From Rhinopomastus cyanomelas (lineage: Eukaryota > Chordata > Aves > Bucerotiformes > Rhinopomastidae): 64,000 nucleotides of DNA. Positions 1 through 9,595 of the stretch are shown here, one piece after another. Both the position numbers and the translations under genes were made by a program. The stretch's first letter is position 1. Every line of letters begins with the position of its first letter. The stretch is taken from NCBI GenBank assembly GCA_013400115.1, contig VXBP01002290.1:186001-250000 (forward strand). Direction: 5' to 3'. Below the pieces are notes generated by a model. That model ran no database searches, had not been told where the DNA came from, and was given only the letters and a program-made list of their open reading frames with translations.

Positions 1-499
1 TCTGATCGGAGCTCAGATTTCCCACAGTTAAGTCTGCTTTACAAAACCATTTGTAACTATCAGTACTTCAGCGGCTCCTTCAGCTGCTCCAGTGGCCTAC
101 TAACATAACTTCAATTCTTGGTCTGTCCCTTTGCCCTGTGGGGTGGGGCTGTGCAGTGAAGAACCCAAGTGAAGATTATTCCAGCTCATGGGGCCCTGAG
201 TTTTCTCATGACACTCAGCTCGCGGAATGGCTCCTCTCAAGCTCCGCCTTCTGGCGCTGGTTACAGACCCGTGACGCCGCCTGCATGGAAATTTCCACTG
301 CTCTGCCCGCAGAAGCGGGGGCCCTCGGCCCGCCCTCCTCCCAGAGTAGGCACACGCTGGCTTCACCCCCGCTTTCTACTTGGGAAGGCACGGTGGTGAT
401 TGACACCCTGCAAAGCACCGCGGGGCTGCTCTGTGGAACTCCGTGCGCCGTTTTCCCCTAAAGATGCTCCTGTGCAGCTGCACTGGATTCCCGACGCTC
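1..499. other. Upstream flank of POLG2, no gene recognised
   Basis: From about position 130 the sequence becomes steadily richer in GC and CpG. In human the gene upstream of POLG2 in the same direction is DDX5, so a DDX5 3' end would be expected to the left of this window, but I see no DDX5 coding sequence or convincing polyadenylation signal here. Short open frames on both strands are what GC-rich DNA gives by chance and carry no recognisable domain. Confidence 0.5.
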
Positions 500-794
500 C
501 GTTCTATTCCCTCCGATTCGGGAGTGTGCGCTGCCTGCCGTGTCCGGCCGAGTTCAGGGTCTCGGCCGTAGCCGCGCTGAAGGGCACAAGATGGCAACAG
601 AGGGCAGCGCAGCCCGACAGGGGGCCGCAGGCAGGCGGGAAGGACACGGGGGTGGGGGGAGAGTGGAGCTGAGGGCACCCCCTGCCGAGCGCAGCGCGCA
701 CGCGCCTCCTCCGCCCCAACTCAACGCCGGGCCGCGGCGCGTGCGCAGTGGCTTCCTCATCGCCGACGGCAGCTCGCTGTGAGGAAGGCAGAAT
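500..794 (+). promoter_or_regulatory. POLG2: CpG-rich POLG2 promoter with two NRF-1 core motifs
   Basis: This is a GC- and CpG-dense stretch directly before the POLG2 start codon; the high CpG density continues through exon 1. Two near-perfect nuclear respiratory factor 1 cores are visible: GCGCACGCGC at 696-705 and GCGCGTGCGC at 737-746, about 90 and 50 bp before the ATG. A YY1-like AAGATGG lies at 588-594 and a GC box (CCGCCCC) near 711. No TATA box is evident. NRF-1 is the classic activator of nuclear genes for mitochondrial function, which fits the gene downstream. The transcription start is not determined, so part of this stretch may be 5' UTR. Confidence 0.65.
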
Positions 795-3700
795 ATGTCG
801 CTGGGCACCCAGCGCGGGTGCTGTTGGTGTGGCCGCGCTGCCGTGGTGCGGCCCCTGCTGAGGCGCCCGCTCCCCGCCGCGGGGTTCAGCGCAGAGGCCG
901 GAATCCCGGCGCGGCCCTACGCAGCCGAGGCATCGGGCGGGGAGGAGCTGCTCGCGGTTTGCCGGCGGCGGCACTTTCTGCGGGACGGTGGGGGGCCGTG
1001 GCCATGGCGGGACCTCCTCAGCGGAGCCCACCCGGGGTTCGGGCCGCTGGGCGCGGCGCTGCGGGGAAACCTGGCGGCCCAGTGGTGGGATTCCGCGCTG
1101 CCTCTCCGTGAGCAGGTGCTGGTGGTGGATGCGCCGCTCCAGGGCCCTCCCGACGCGCAGGGGCTGCGGCTGCTGCACTCGGACACGCTGCGCGAGGCCC
1201 TCAGGGGATGCAGCCAGGGGCCAGGCTTGTCTGCGGAAGAAGCGCTGGGGAACGTGGGGACCCTTCGGGAGACTCTCCTTCCCGGTACGGCCCTCGGCAC
1301 TGCAGGGGTCAGGCGGCTCCTGGGCAGCCTGGACTCACCTCTGCCTCACTGGGAGTGAAGCGGCTGCGTTTAAGAGAAATTCTCAGGTGTGTCAGTGGTT
1401 TGTGAGTTCGTGGACTTTCGAGGACACGAGCATCGCCAACGGCCAAGTGCACATTCAATGATTTTCCTCATAGCGAAATGGCATGTTAAAATGAGTTTTC
1501 AGAGTACCCAGAGTAATCGAGCTAAAAAAACCCCACCTTAATGCTTATGGGACTGCACATACAAATAGCATAAAATCACAGAACAGTGAGTGTTGGAAGG
1601 GACCTCTGGAGATTATGTGGTCCTAACCCACTGCTGGAGCAAGATCCCCTAGAGGAGGTTGCACAGGAACATGTCCAGTGTATCAAGTGTACTAAATGTG
1701 CTGCATTCACTCTCGGTAGGATTCAAGGTTTAAAATTTGTCCTGTGGTTACAAAAAATAATTATCTTTTGACAGGTGCTTTGGCCCAGTATGTTAGCTGC
1801 TTAAAACTGCTGAACAAGAGACTGCCTTGTGGCCTTGCTCAAATTGGAGTCTGTTTCCACTCTGTTCCAGAAAGTGAACAACATAACCTTATAAGGTGGA
1901 GTAATAGAGGGCTTAATCCTTTTCTGTACTTAAACAACTGTTGATACTTGTATCACTTTTGAATACTGTTTTTTTGCTTTTTTCCCTGTTATTTTTGAAG
2001 GACTTAACTTGCTGACCTTGCTATTGTTTAAAGAATAGGCGAAAGGACCGAATCTTTGCTTGCGTGGTTTAGTTCTCCCAGAACTGCAGGACAGTGGCTT
2101 GATTACTGGTTACGCCAGAGGCTCCAGTGGTGGAGAAAGGTAACAGCAGTGTACCCATGGAAAATCTTGGCCTGTTCCTTTGTATCAGAGAGACGGATTA
2201 AACAGCCTCTCAGATCAATTTTAAGCCGTTACCTTGTTTGCCTGTTCATGTCACTGAAATACATGTGTTTCTTGTGAGAAACGTGACCGTTTAAGTGCGT
2301 GGCAGGTAGTAAAGTAGTTCAAAATATGAAGCACATGTTCACACAGAAGCAAATGTTTTGTGTTTGTAAGTGATTGGAGATCAAAATGCTGTAAAACTTC
2401 AAAGATGTTTGGACTGTAGTTTATGCAGGTTTTTTTCCTGATAATCAGACTGCAGCTCGCGTTACAGAACTGTAGTTTATATGGTGTGTGCAGTAGTGAT
2501 CCCCTCTTACACGTCTTGTTTTCAGTTTGCAGTTGACCCATCTAACTTCAGTAGCAGTGGCTTTCAGGATGAAGAAGGAAGAAGAGTGTTTAATTTACAA
2601 TACAGCTTTCCTTGGGGAACAGAAACAATAGAAACACTCAGGAACCTTGGTGATACTGAACTGTTACAGATGTACCCTGGGGAGCGTTCAGAATTACTTG
2701 TAAGCTTTACTGTTTTAAACATGTTGTCTCATAAAGATGGTAACTTGTGAGAGAAATGGGTTCTTTACTGGTCCAGTTACTTAGCACTTGGCTGTCTTTT
2801 TTTTTCTGTTGTAAAAGCAGTGCAGTTGATACTCTGCAGTCAGACCTTCATTTCAAAAGCAGATAAAATAATGTTTGGAGATCAGAAATGAGCTGTGTTG
2901 ATAAGACAGTGGTTGTCACCTACATAGCCATTGCATGTATCTGTGAGTAGATGTCAAGAGAAACTCCTAGGGAGTTCCTGTGCACTGCTCCAGCAATGGG
3001 GTAGGCCTACATCATCTCCAGAGGCCCCTTCCAACCATCTCTTCTGTGATGTTTTGCTGTTTGTATGTGCAGTCTCACTAACATTCTTTTGCAAGGATGA
3101 ACTCAGTGGTCTGTAGCTTGAGTTCTGCAGTGTTAAGAAGCTAACCGATTTTTTTCTTCCCCTTGTCTGACTTCACTTACGCAGTTATGTGTAGATTAAT
3201 GTAAACACTGCAGATAGAAGTTACCAACAGTCAGAACAGGCAGTGGACCAGAGAGAAACCTTTCCATGAAGTATATTGGAGAGGGACACATTTCTAGCAA
3301 ATAGCATTGCTTGAAAAGTCAGGCTAAACAGGTAAAATGCGACTAACTTCGTATTTTACCAGTAAATTGTGACAGTCCTGTCTGTCTTTTTATTCAGAAG
3401 GCAGAAGACTGTAATCTATCCTACAAATCTGTGGGGTGCTTAATGAATTTTTAGAATGTGAGGACAGATCTTTGTGGTCACTTGGAAGTAATATGCAGGC
3501 CTCCAAAAGAGAATGCAGAATGTCAAGTGTGTTTGCCATAGATACAAATTTATGATTAGAAAGGCTGGATGTCAAAATAATCCCATCCTGCTCTGATCTA
3601 CTTTCTCCAGTTTTACAGTCTTAATCGAGTTACTGTTTTACCGTTACACTTTCAAGATTACTGGTAACTAGAAATTTACATCTGATTTCATTTGAAATGT

Positions 3701-6700
3701 AATAAGGCTGCTTGAGCTTAGTGCCTCATTATACTTTTAAAGAAAAAGCTTTTTGGGAGTCTTTGAGTTATCATCCTGTTGTGGGTTTTTTCTCTCCAGG
3801 GCCGAGATGGAAGGAAAAATGTTATTCCTCACCTTCTGTCTGTGAGTGGCAATCTAGACCGAGGCGTATTAGCATATCTCTTTGATTCTCTACAGCTGGC
3901 TGAGAATCCATTAACAAAAAAGAAAAATACACAGAGAAAGGTAACTATCCCCACAGACAGCATGGTAAAACGTTCCTTTTTGACAACACCATTTTCTGTT
4001 CCTTCCCCACAAGATGCAGACAGAACACTTCTCACTGGTAACAATAGGCTGGTGCCACGGGAATGCCTCTGCAGTCCTTCTCACCTACATAACTTGTAGA
4101 GTAGGATTGATGGTCAGACCTGATGATCCCAAAGGGTCTTTTCCAACCTGAATGATTCTGTGATTCAGTGCTATGTGATTTTTTTGTCATTCTGAGGTTA
4201 GCTTTCCTTTCACCTTCTTCCTCTCTGATGAGCCAGTAGGTTCTTGCCATGCAAGTGCTGAAGGAGTTAAGAGGAACTGGAATGTAGCTGGGTTGTGGGA
4301 AAGAGGTTTTTGTCTCTTCCACATAAAACATTTGAAAGCTGCTGAGAAGAGCAGAAGTGGGTTGCAGCTGATGATGGTGCATTTCCTCAAGGAAACAGTT
4401 ATTCCCAGTTTTCCCTGGCTGGCTGGAATGAGCACTGGCTTTCAAACTGCACTTGTTAATCAAAGAGCTGCCTGGCCTTTAAGAACAAGTAGGAGACTGG
4501 ATGGTAACTGTCTCTTGGGTTTGTCTGATAACTCTGGCTCTGTTAAATCACAGACTAATAGAATGGCCAGGCTGTAGAAGGGCCCTTAAAGATCATCCAG
4601 TCCCAACCCCTCTGCATAGTGAAGGTTCACTAGATCAGGTTACTCAAGGCCCCACTTAGTCTGGTCTTGAACACTTCCAGTGATGGTACAGCCACAACTT
4701 CCCTGGGCAACCTGTTCCAGCAGCTCACCCCCTCACAGGAAGGAATTTATTCCTCATGTCCAACCTCAGTCTCCCCTCTTCAAGTCCCTAACCCTTTCCC
4801 CTTGTCCTTTCACTATGCACCCCTGTCAAGAACCCTACCCCAGATATTGGAAAGCTGTTACAAGGTTACTTGGGAGCCTCCTCATCTCCAGGCTGAACAA
4901 CCCCAACTTGTTCAGCCTGTCCTCATGGAGGGGTGCTCCAGCCCTCCAATCATTAAAGATGATGGAGCTGTGCTACTCAAGCTTCATCTCTTTTCCAGGG
5001 CTTGTACTAAAACAGTAATTTCTGTCACACCAACGTGGTTGTATCCGATACAGCTTGCTTCTAATTCAGTGTCGTGTCCTATGAGTAAACTTTCACATGC
5101 TTAGAACTTGATTTAAATGAAAAAATTGCTAGTTCCTAGTTCTGTTTCGCATTTGAGCTAAATACATTTAGTAATCTGTTGCCTTTTGTAAAATTACTAG
5201 GTGCTTAAGCTTCATCCTTGTTTAGCACCTGTTAAAGTGGCCTTGGATATAGGAAAAGGTCCAACAACAGAGCTGAGACAGGTATGTTGTAAGAAAAGTA
5301 TGTTTTGAGCCTTTACTTTCTATGTAACTTGTTGCAGTTCAGACACTGTTTACATTGGGGAGCATTGTGGTGACACCTTGATTCTCAGAAATTCATGGTT
5401 GTACAGATTTCACAGGAAAACAAGTAACAGAATCCCTTTCAGTTTCTTAATCTTTCAGAATTATGTTAATGCACGGGTCACATCTTCAGAAGGATTTTAA
5501 ACAGTTATTATTTAAGTAAGTCATTAAGCCAGTCCCTGTGGAAGGGAACAACCTTACACTGGCAGCATGTTCTTAAACAGAAATGGAGATTGATGTTTTC
5601 TACTTCGAGATTATTTCAGCCAGAAAAATAGCACTAGCTAGGAATGCTACTACCACACATACACGAGTTGTAATGGTTCTTTTTACAGGAGTTCAAACCC
5701 TCAAAGTCTGTCTTCCAATTTTTGTTTTTAAATAAACACAGGTTTGTCAAGGATTGTTCAATGAACTGTCAGAAAATAGAATTTCCGTATGGCCGGGTTA
5801 TCTCGAAACCATGCAGGTGTCTCTGGAACAGCTTTACACAAAGTAAGAAGAAACAATGCTTTGTAAATTAAGCTATGAAAGATTACTTTCTGTTGGCTAG
5901 CAAAAATTACACTGGTTTTCAGTAGGAAGTCGTTGAGGGCAGTAACGCTATGACTGAAGGCATATATCCCCTACGATAAACTTGGATTCAGCCTTACTAC
6001 AAAGAGCAAGGTCAGATAGTTCTTTTTTAAAATTGAATGAAGGGTAAGCCTTTCACATGTTAATTGTTGTTTTCCTGAAACTGTAAAATCCCTTTTAGAG
6101 ACTTTCCTATTGAAAGCAAATGTCTTAAGCTGAGTCATAAGCTCACAGAAGTGTTTCGCACTCATCTAACTTCCCATTTCTGCATCTGGAGTGATTCTGT
6201 GTTGCATTATTAGTGGTGTTTCAAATAGCACACTGTAGTCTTGAACTTCAAAGTCGGGACTCTTTGCCATCAGTTTATGTGATGGAGTTACTTGTGCGGT
6301 TAAAAATGACTGTTCCAGCTGAGGGCCTCATACGTGATTTGTTGATAACCTCTGAAGGATGTCCATATCACTTCTCATGTGAATGGATCTTGAACACATT
6401 GATGAATACTTTTTCCCCGAGAGAAAATAAGCATGACTGTTTGTTCTGTGCAGTAGTCTTCAAAGTAGGTCTGGCTGTTAAATAATAGAAGAAAGATATA
6501 TTCTGCTTCTACAAAAATACTCTTGTAGTAGGACATCAAATATTCTTTTTATGTACTACAGTGTCTAAATAATTCAAAGAAATGTGATCAGGAAAGCAAG
6601 GAATGGCAACAAGAAAACTTCACACTGGGTTTAGTGCAGTGAAAAATAAATAAATACAGTTTGTGGTCATTTGTAGATTTTTTTCTACTCCAAGTGCAAT

Positions 6701-6891
6701 AACAGGTGTGCTCTGCTCTTTGCAGGTATGATGAGATGAGTGTTCTCTTCATGGTCTTGGTAACTGATACCACTTTGGAGAATGGAGTGGTCCAGCTGAG
6801 AAGCAGAGACACCACAATGAAGGAAATGATGCATATTTCTAGGCTGAAGGACTTTTTAACTAAGTATGTAACAGCAGCCAAAAATGTCTAA
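795..6891 (+). CDS. POLG2: DNA polymerase gamma accessory subunit (mitochondrial), 8 exons, 459 aa
   Basis: POLG2 is the processivity subunit of the mitochondrial replicase; as a dimer it binds one POLG catalytic subunit and tightens DNA binding in the matrix. Coding exons are 795-1284, 1775-1895, 2034-2139, 2526-2699, 3800-3940, 5201-5281, 5742-5842 and 6726-6891, all GT-AG, totalling 1380 nt. The first 33 or so residues are Arg-rich and nearly free of acidic residues, as in a mitochondrial targeting peptide. Recognition rests on family stretches such as HPGFGPLG, LAQIGVCFH, QWLDYWLRQRLQWWRK, GRDGRKNV, GLFNEL and RSRDTTMKEMMHIS. The fold is that of a class II aminoacyl-tRNA synthetase without catalysis, with an anticodon-binding-like domain from about residue 355. 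The exon 3 acceptor at 2033 was preferred to AG at 2038 because it alone keeps the frame (IGERTE). Length is close to human (485 aa). No breaks are seen. Confidence 0.96.
1573..1682 (-). mobile_element. CR1 LINE 3' fragment in POLG2 intron 1
   Basis: It carries the reverse-oriented CR1 3' signature (ATCACAGAA followed by GTTGGAAGGGACCTCTGGAG) and the further CR1 block ending in CACAGGAACATGTCCAG. It is diverged and 5'-truncated, as most avian CR1 copies are. Confidence 0.75.
2983..3052 (+). mobile_element. Degenerate CR1 3' fragment in POLG2 intron 4
   Basis: The recognisable part runs from CTGCTCCAGCAATGGGGTAGG through CCCCTTCCAACCATCTCTTCTGTGAT, a decayed version of the CR1 sense-strand 3' end. 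It is short and diverged. Confidence 0.5.
4098..4166 (+). mobile_element. CR1 3' end in POLG2 intron 5
   Basis: The sense CR1 terminus is clear: TGATGATCCCAAAGGGTCTTTTCCAACCTGAATGATTCTGTGATTC, a subfamily tail of the kind that also occurs near 38200 and 47830. Only the last 70 bp or so are present. Confidence 0.75.
4546..4995 (-). mobile_element. CR1 LINE fragment (about 450 bp), antisense, in POLG2 intron 5
   Basis: Reading on the minus strand it ends with the CR1 3' terminus near 4546. It runs back through the conserved CR1 blocks that on the plus strand read CCCTGGGCAACCTGTTCCAG and GAAGGAATTTATTCCTCATGTCC. The open frames overlying it on the plus strand are antisense to the repeat and are not genes. 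Confidence 0.88.
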
Positions 6892-6905
6892 ACTTGAATT
6901 AGCTG

Positions 6906-6911
6906 AATAAA
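6906..6911 (+). terminator. POLG2: POLG2 polyadenylation signal AATAAA
   Basis: A canonical AATAAA begins 15 nt after the POLG2 stop codon, so the 3' UTR may be very short. Whether this or a later site is used cannot be told from the sequence. Confidence 0.6.
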
Positions 6912-7121
6912 AGGAATTTTTTAAACATCTGTGCCTGAAGTGACTCTTATGCTGTCATTGACTTTGTGTTCTGCCAGAACTTGGTTCCTCTGTTTTCTGT
7001 AAAGTTTAGACTAACTTGGTCCTTCAGGTTACTTTGAAAAGATGCAAGATACAAACTTGTCCCTTGTTAGCAAGGCTGAACAGATTTTCTTTCACATCTT
7101 TGGTTTTACTATCTTACAGAG

Positions 7122-7282
7122 CAGGGGTCCTCAAACCCCAGCCCGCAGGCTGGATACGGCCCACCAGGGCATCCAGTCTGGCCCGCGGGTCCTTCCTGCC
7201 TACTGCGGGGCCAGGCTCCGGCCCCCAGCACGGTCTGAGGACAGGGAACCGGCCCCATGTTTAAAAAGTTTGAGCACCCCTG
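7122..7282. mobile_element. 161-bp hAT-type MITE with 8-bp target duplication
   Basis: The ends are 15-bp terminal inverted repeats with one mismatch: CAGGGGTCCTCAAAC at the left and the complement of CAGGGGTGCTCAAAC at the right. The flanks are TTACAGAG (7114-7121) and TTATAGAG (7283-7290), an 8-bp target-site duplication with one substitution. CAGGG ends with 8-bp duplications are the hallmark of hAT DNA transposons. The interior is GC-rich, has no coding capacity, and reads as the CGGCCC/CCCGCGG-type interior seen in non-autonomous hAT families. It lies between the 3' ends of POLG2 and MILR1, outside both coding regions. Confidence 0.85.
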
Positions 7283-7600
7283 TTATAGAGAATATTTATC
7301 CTAACCTAAAAATTCACCTTTCATTTGGGTATTGCCAACACAATTATGGTCTTTGCTGGAAAATGGTGTTTTTGATAAAAGACTTTCAGCTCTTAATTGT
7401 TTTAATGACATCAGTAAGGTTTGTGCTGTGTTTGTATGAACATATTTTAATCTTGCCTCAGTTCTTCAACATTTAAACTTTATGTTGTGCTTGATAACCA
7501 TAACAACTAGAAATACATTATTTGTATTATTGCATATAGCACAGTTTCTACTTCAGGGGAATTGTGCAGGAGCTTGTGTCTGGGTGAAACCTTTACATGA

Positions 7601-7606
7601 TTTATT
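7601..7606 (-). terminator. MILR1: Candidate MILR1 polyadenylation signal
   Basis: The plus-strand TTTATT reads AATAAA on the minus strand, about 360 nt beyond the MILR1 stop codon. It is the clearest canonical signal in that interval, but no cleavage site is proven. Confidence 0.45.
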
Positions 7607-7964
7607 CTTTACTGTTTTTCATCAGTTGCATATAGTGCCGGGTTAGTGACTAGCAGAATCTTACCTGATAGTGGTTGCATTGGTTTGGTTTGGATTTTAT
7701 GGTGCTATCTAGGCAATGAGCTGCACTTTGTCTAAGGGGATTCTCTTGGGGTATTTGATAATTCCAGTTGAAGTCCTTAGAGATTATGAGTTGGAGATTT
7801 TGTTTGCTAGTAGAGAATAAGCTCTATTATTGCTCTACAGAATAATTAGGCCAGGAAACTAGTATCTAAATACTACCTGTGCAACTTGGTGGTACTTCTG
7901 AGGATAGAAAGATTGTTTAAAAAAACATTATTAAGTTAATCACAAAAGAGCTCTTACCTTGTAC

Positions 7965-9595
7965 TTAGTTTCTGATGAGGACCTTTGAGTAGATGCATGC
8001 CTCCCTTTCTGCTAAAAGCCAGAATAACATAATTAATTATTCCTTCTTTTGGTACAGATACACAGCAGGAGAACTCATACACTGCCAGCCGCTTGGTCAC
8101 TGATAACATCTCCTGCATGGTTCTGTGAGGCTGTTGAATTTTTAGATCATAGGATGGTGATAGGTTTTTAGTTTGGGAGGTTTAATTTGCTTTTTTCCAC
8201 CCCTCAAGGAGTCTTACTATCATTTCTCTGTAGTAGGTAAGCTGTTTAATTATGTAACTACTACTGTCTGAAACCTGCCTCCCCCAGCAAAATCCTCCCA
8301 AACCACGTTTGTGCACCTCAAGTGTTCAAATATTACAGCTTGATGTTTTTACCTTCTTCATCTTCTCTTTTAAGAATAGACAAGTTGATGTATTCTTCTG
8401 GTTTAACATGCTCTAGAGGAAAGATGATGAACAGCAGTTAATTCAGTTACAAGAGACTGACTAGATTTTCACTTTTCTAACAATCTTGAAACAAAGTAGC
8501 CACACTCCATACTGCACATAAATCTACCCTGCTCTGTAGTCTTCAAGGGCCTTTGTCAGAGCTCTTGTCGCTGTCGTTGCAGGCTCTGTGGGTAGAATGC
8601 TGGTTGATATCTCAAATACTGCCTGTCTAGTACGTAAATCATAGAATCACTCAGTTTGGAACAGATCTTTAACACCATAGAGTCCAACCATTAACTGAAC
8701 TGTACCGAGTCCACTGCTAAACCACATCTCTAGGCTCCAGGTCTACACAACTTTTAAACATCTTCAGGGATGGAACAAGGGGGAAGATTGGTTTGGAGAT
8801 GATGGTTCCCTTTTTTATATTCAGAAACAGGAAGCATTGTAATACCTTTGATGTTGCTTTGATCTGGGGAGTTTCTTTTTCCCTTAACACGTATAAGGCA
8901 AATGTAGAAAACTGCGAGCTGCAGTGTCTTTGTTATTGTGCGTTTTCTGTAACTGAGCTTGTACAGTGTCTTAATGGCTTTGCTGTCTCATGCTAATTCA
9001 TCATTTCAGTTTGAAATGGCTTTGGGTCTTGTCAAAGTTCAGAAACATGAAATAAAGAGCTACTGAGTACTGAACAATTTTGAACAGAATGCAGGAGCTA
9101 AGTAAGTTGTGCTTTGCTCCATGTATCTTGGCAACTTCTGTCTCTTAGTAAATGTGCCTCTGATCAATTTACTGTCTCCTCTTTGTCACAGCTATTTTAG
9201 TCTTCACCATGAGTTTCCAAAGACAGTTCTTCATTGTACTTGTGTTCATGGCAGATTTTTGCATGGAACTTCATTTAACCAGTTGCCATTTTGGCTGCAG
9301 GTCTGACTGACAGCACCAAATGCAGATCCTGAGGAATTTCAAATAATGCTATCAGGCTCAGCAGGAGTTTAAACTCACTTACCGACTGCTAGTAGGTGCC
9401 CCTTGTGCTGGTTTTACAGTACCTGAAGAAATTTGCTTGTACTAGCTACAGATAGCGTTCCTCAACCCAGCTCCAACAGTAAGTTTCAAGACTGCCTGGG
9501 GAGTAATGTGAACTTACCAATCTCTGTGTAGATGATGCAGTTTTCAGGCTGTTCTTCATTTGTTGCTGAGGTAAGGCCAGTTGACTTTAATTTTT
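7965..9595 (-). other. MILR1: MILR1 cytoplasmic-tail exons 6-8
   Basis: Exon 6 (9518-9595) ends in CIIYTEI, a consensus ITIM with Ile at -2 and Ile at +3 around Tyr277. Exon 7 (8353-8412) encodes PEEYINLSIL; Tyr288 sits in a YxN context that can also suit Grb2-type SH2 domains. Exon 8 (7965-8008) encodes ACIYSKV and ends at TAA (7965-7967). All three junctions are phase 1. The donors are GTAAGT after exon 6 and GTAAAA after exon 7; acceptors are preceded by pyrimidine tracts. A possible extra 40-nt exon at 9383-9422 has good splice sites but would shift the frame; it is left out of the model. Confidence 0.75.

Noticed and set aside
504..1178. 224-aa minus-strand frame across the POLG2 promoter and exon 1
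   Set aside because: It is antisense to a verified exon in CpG-rich DNA, where stops are rare by composition. No domain is visible.
2034..2038. Alternative POLG2 exon 3 acceptor at AG 2037-2038
   Set aside because: Using it breaks the reading frame from exon 2, while the AG at 2032-2033 gives IGERTE in frame, as in human IGEKTE.
4667..5104. 145-aa plus-strand frame in POLG2 intron 5
   Set aside because: It is mostly the antisense of a CR1 element (4546-4995).
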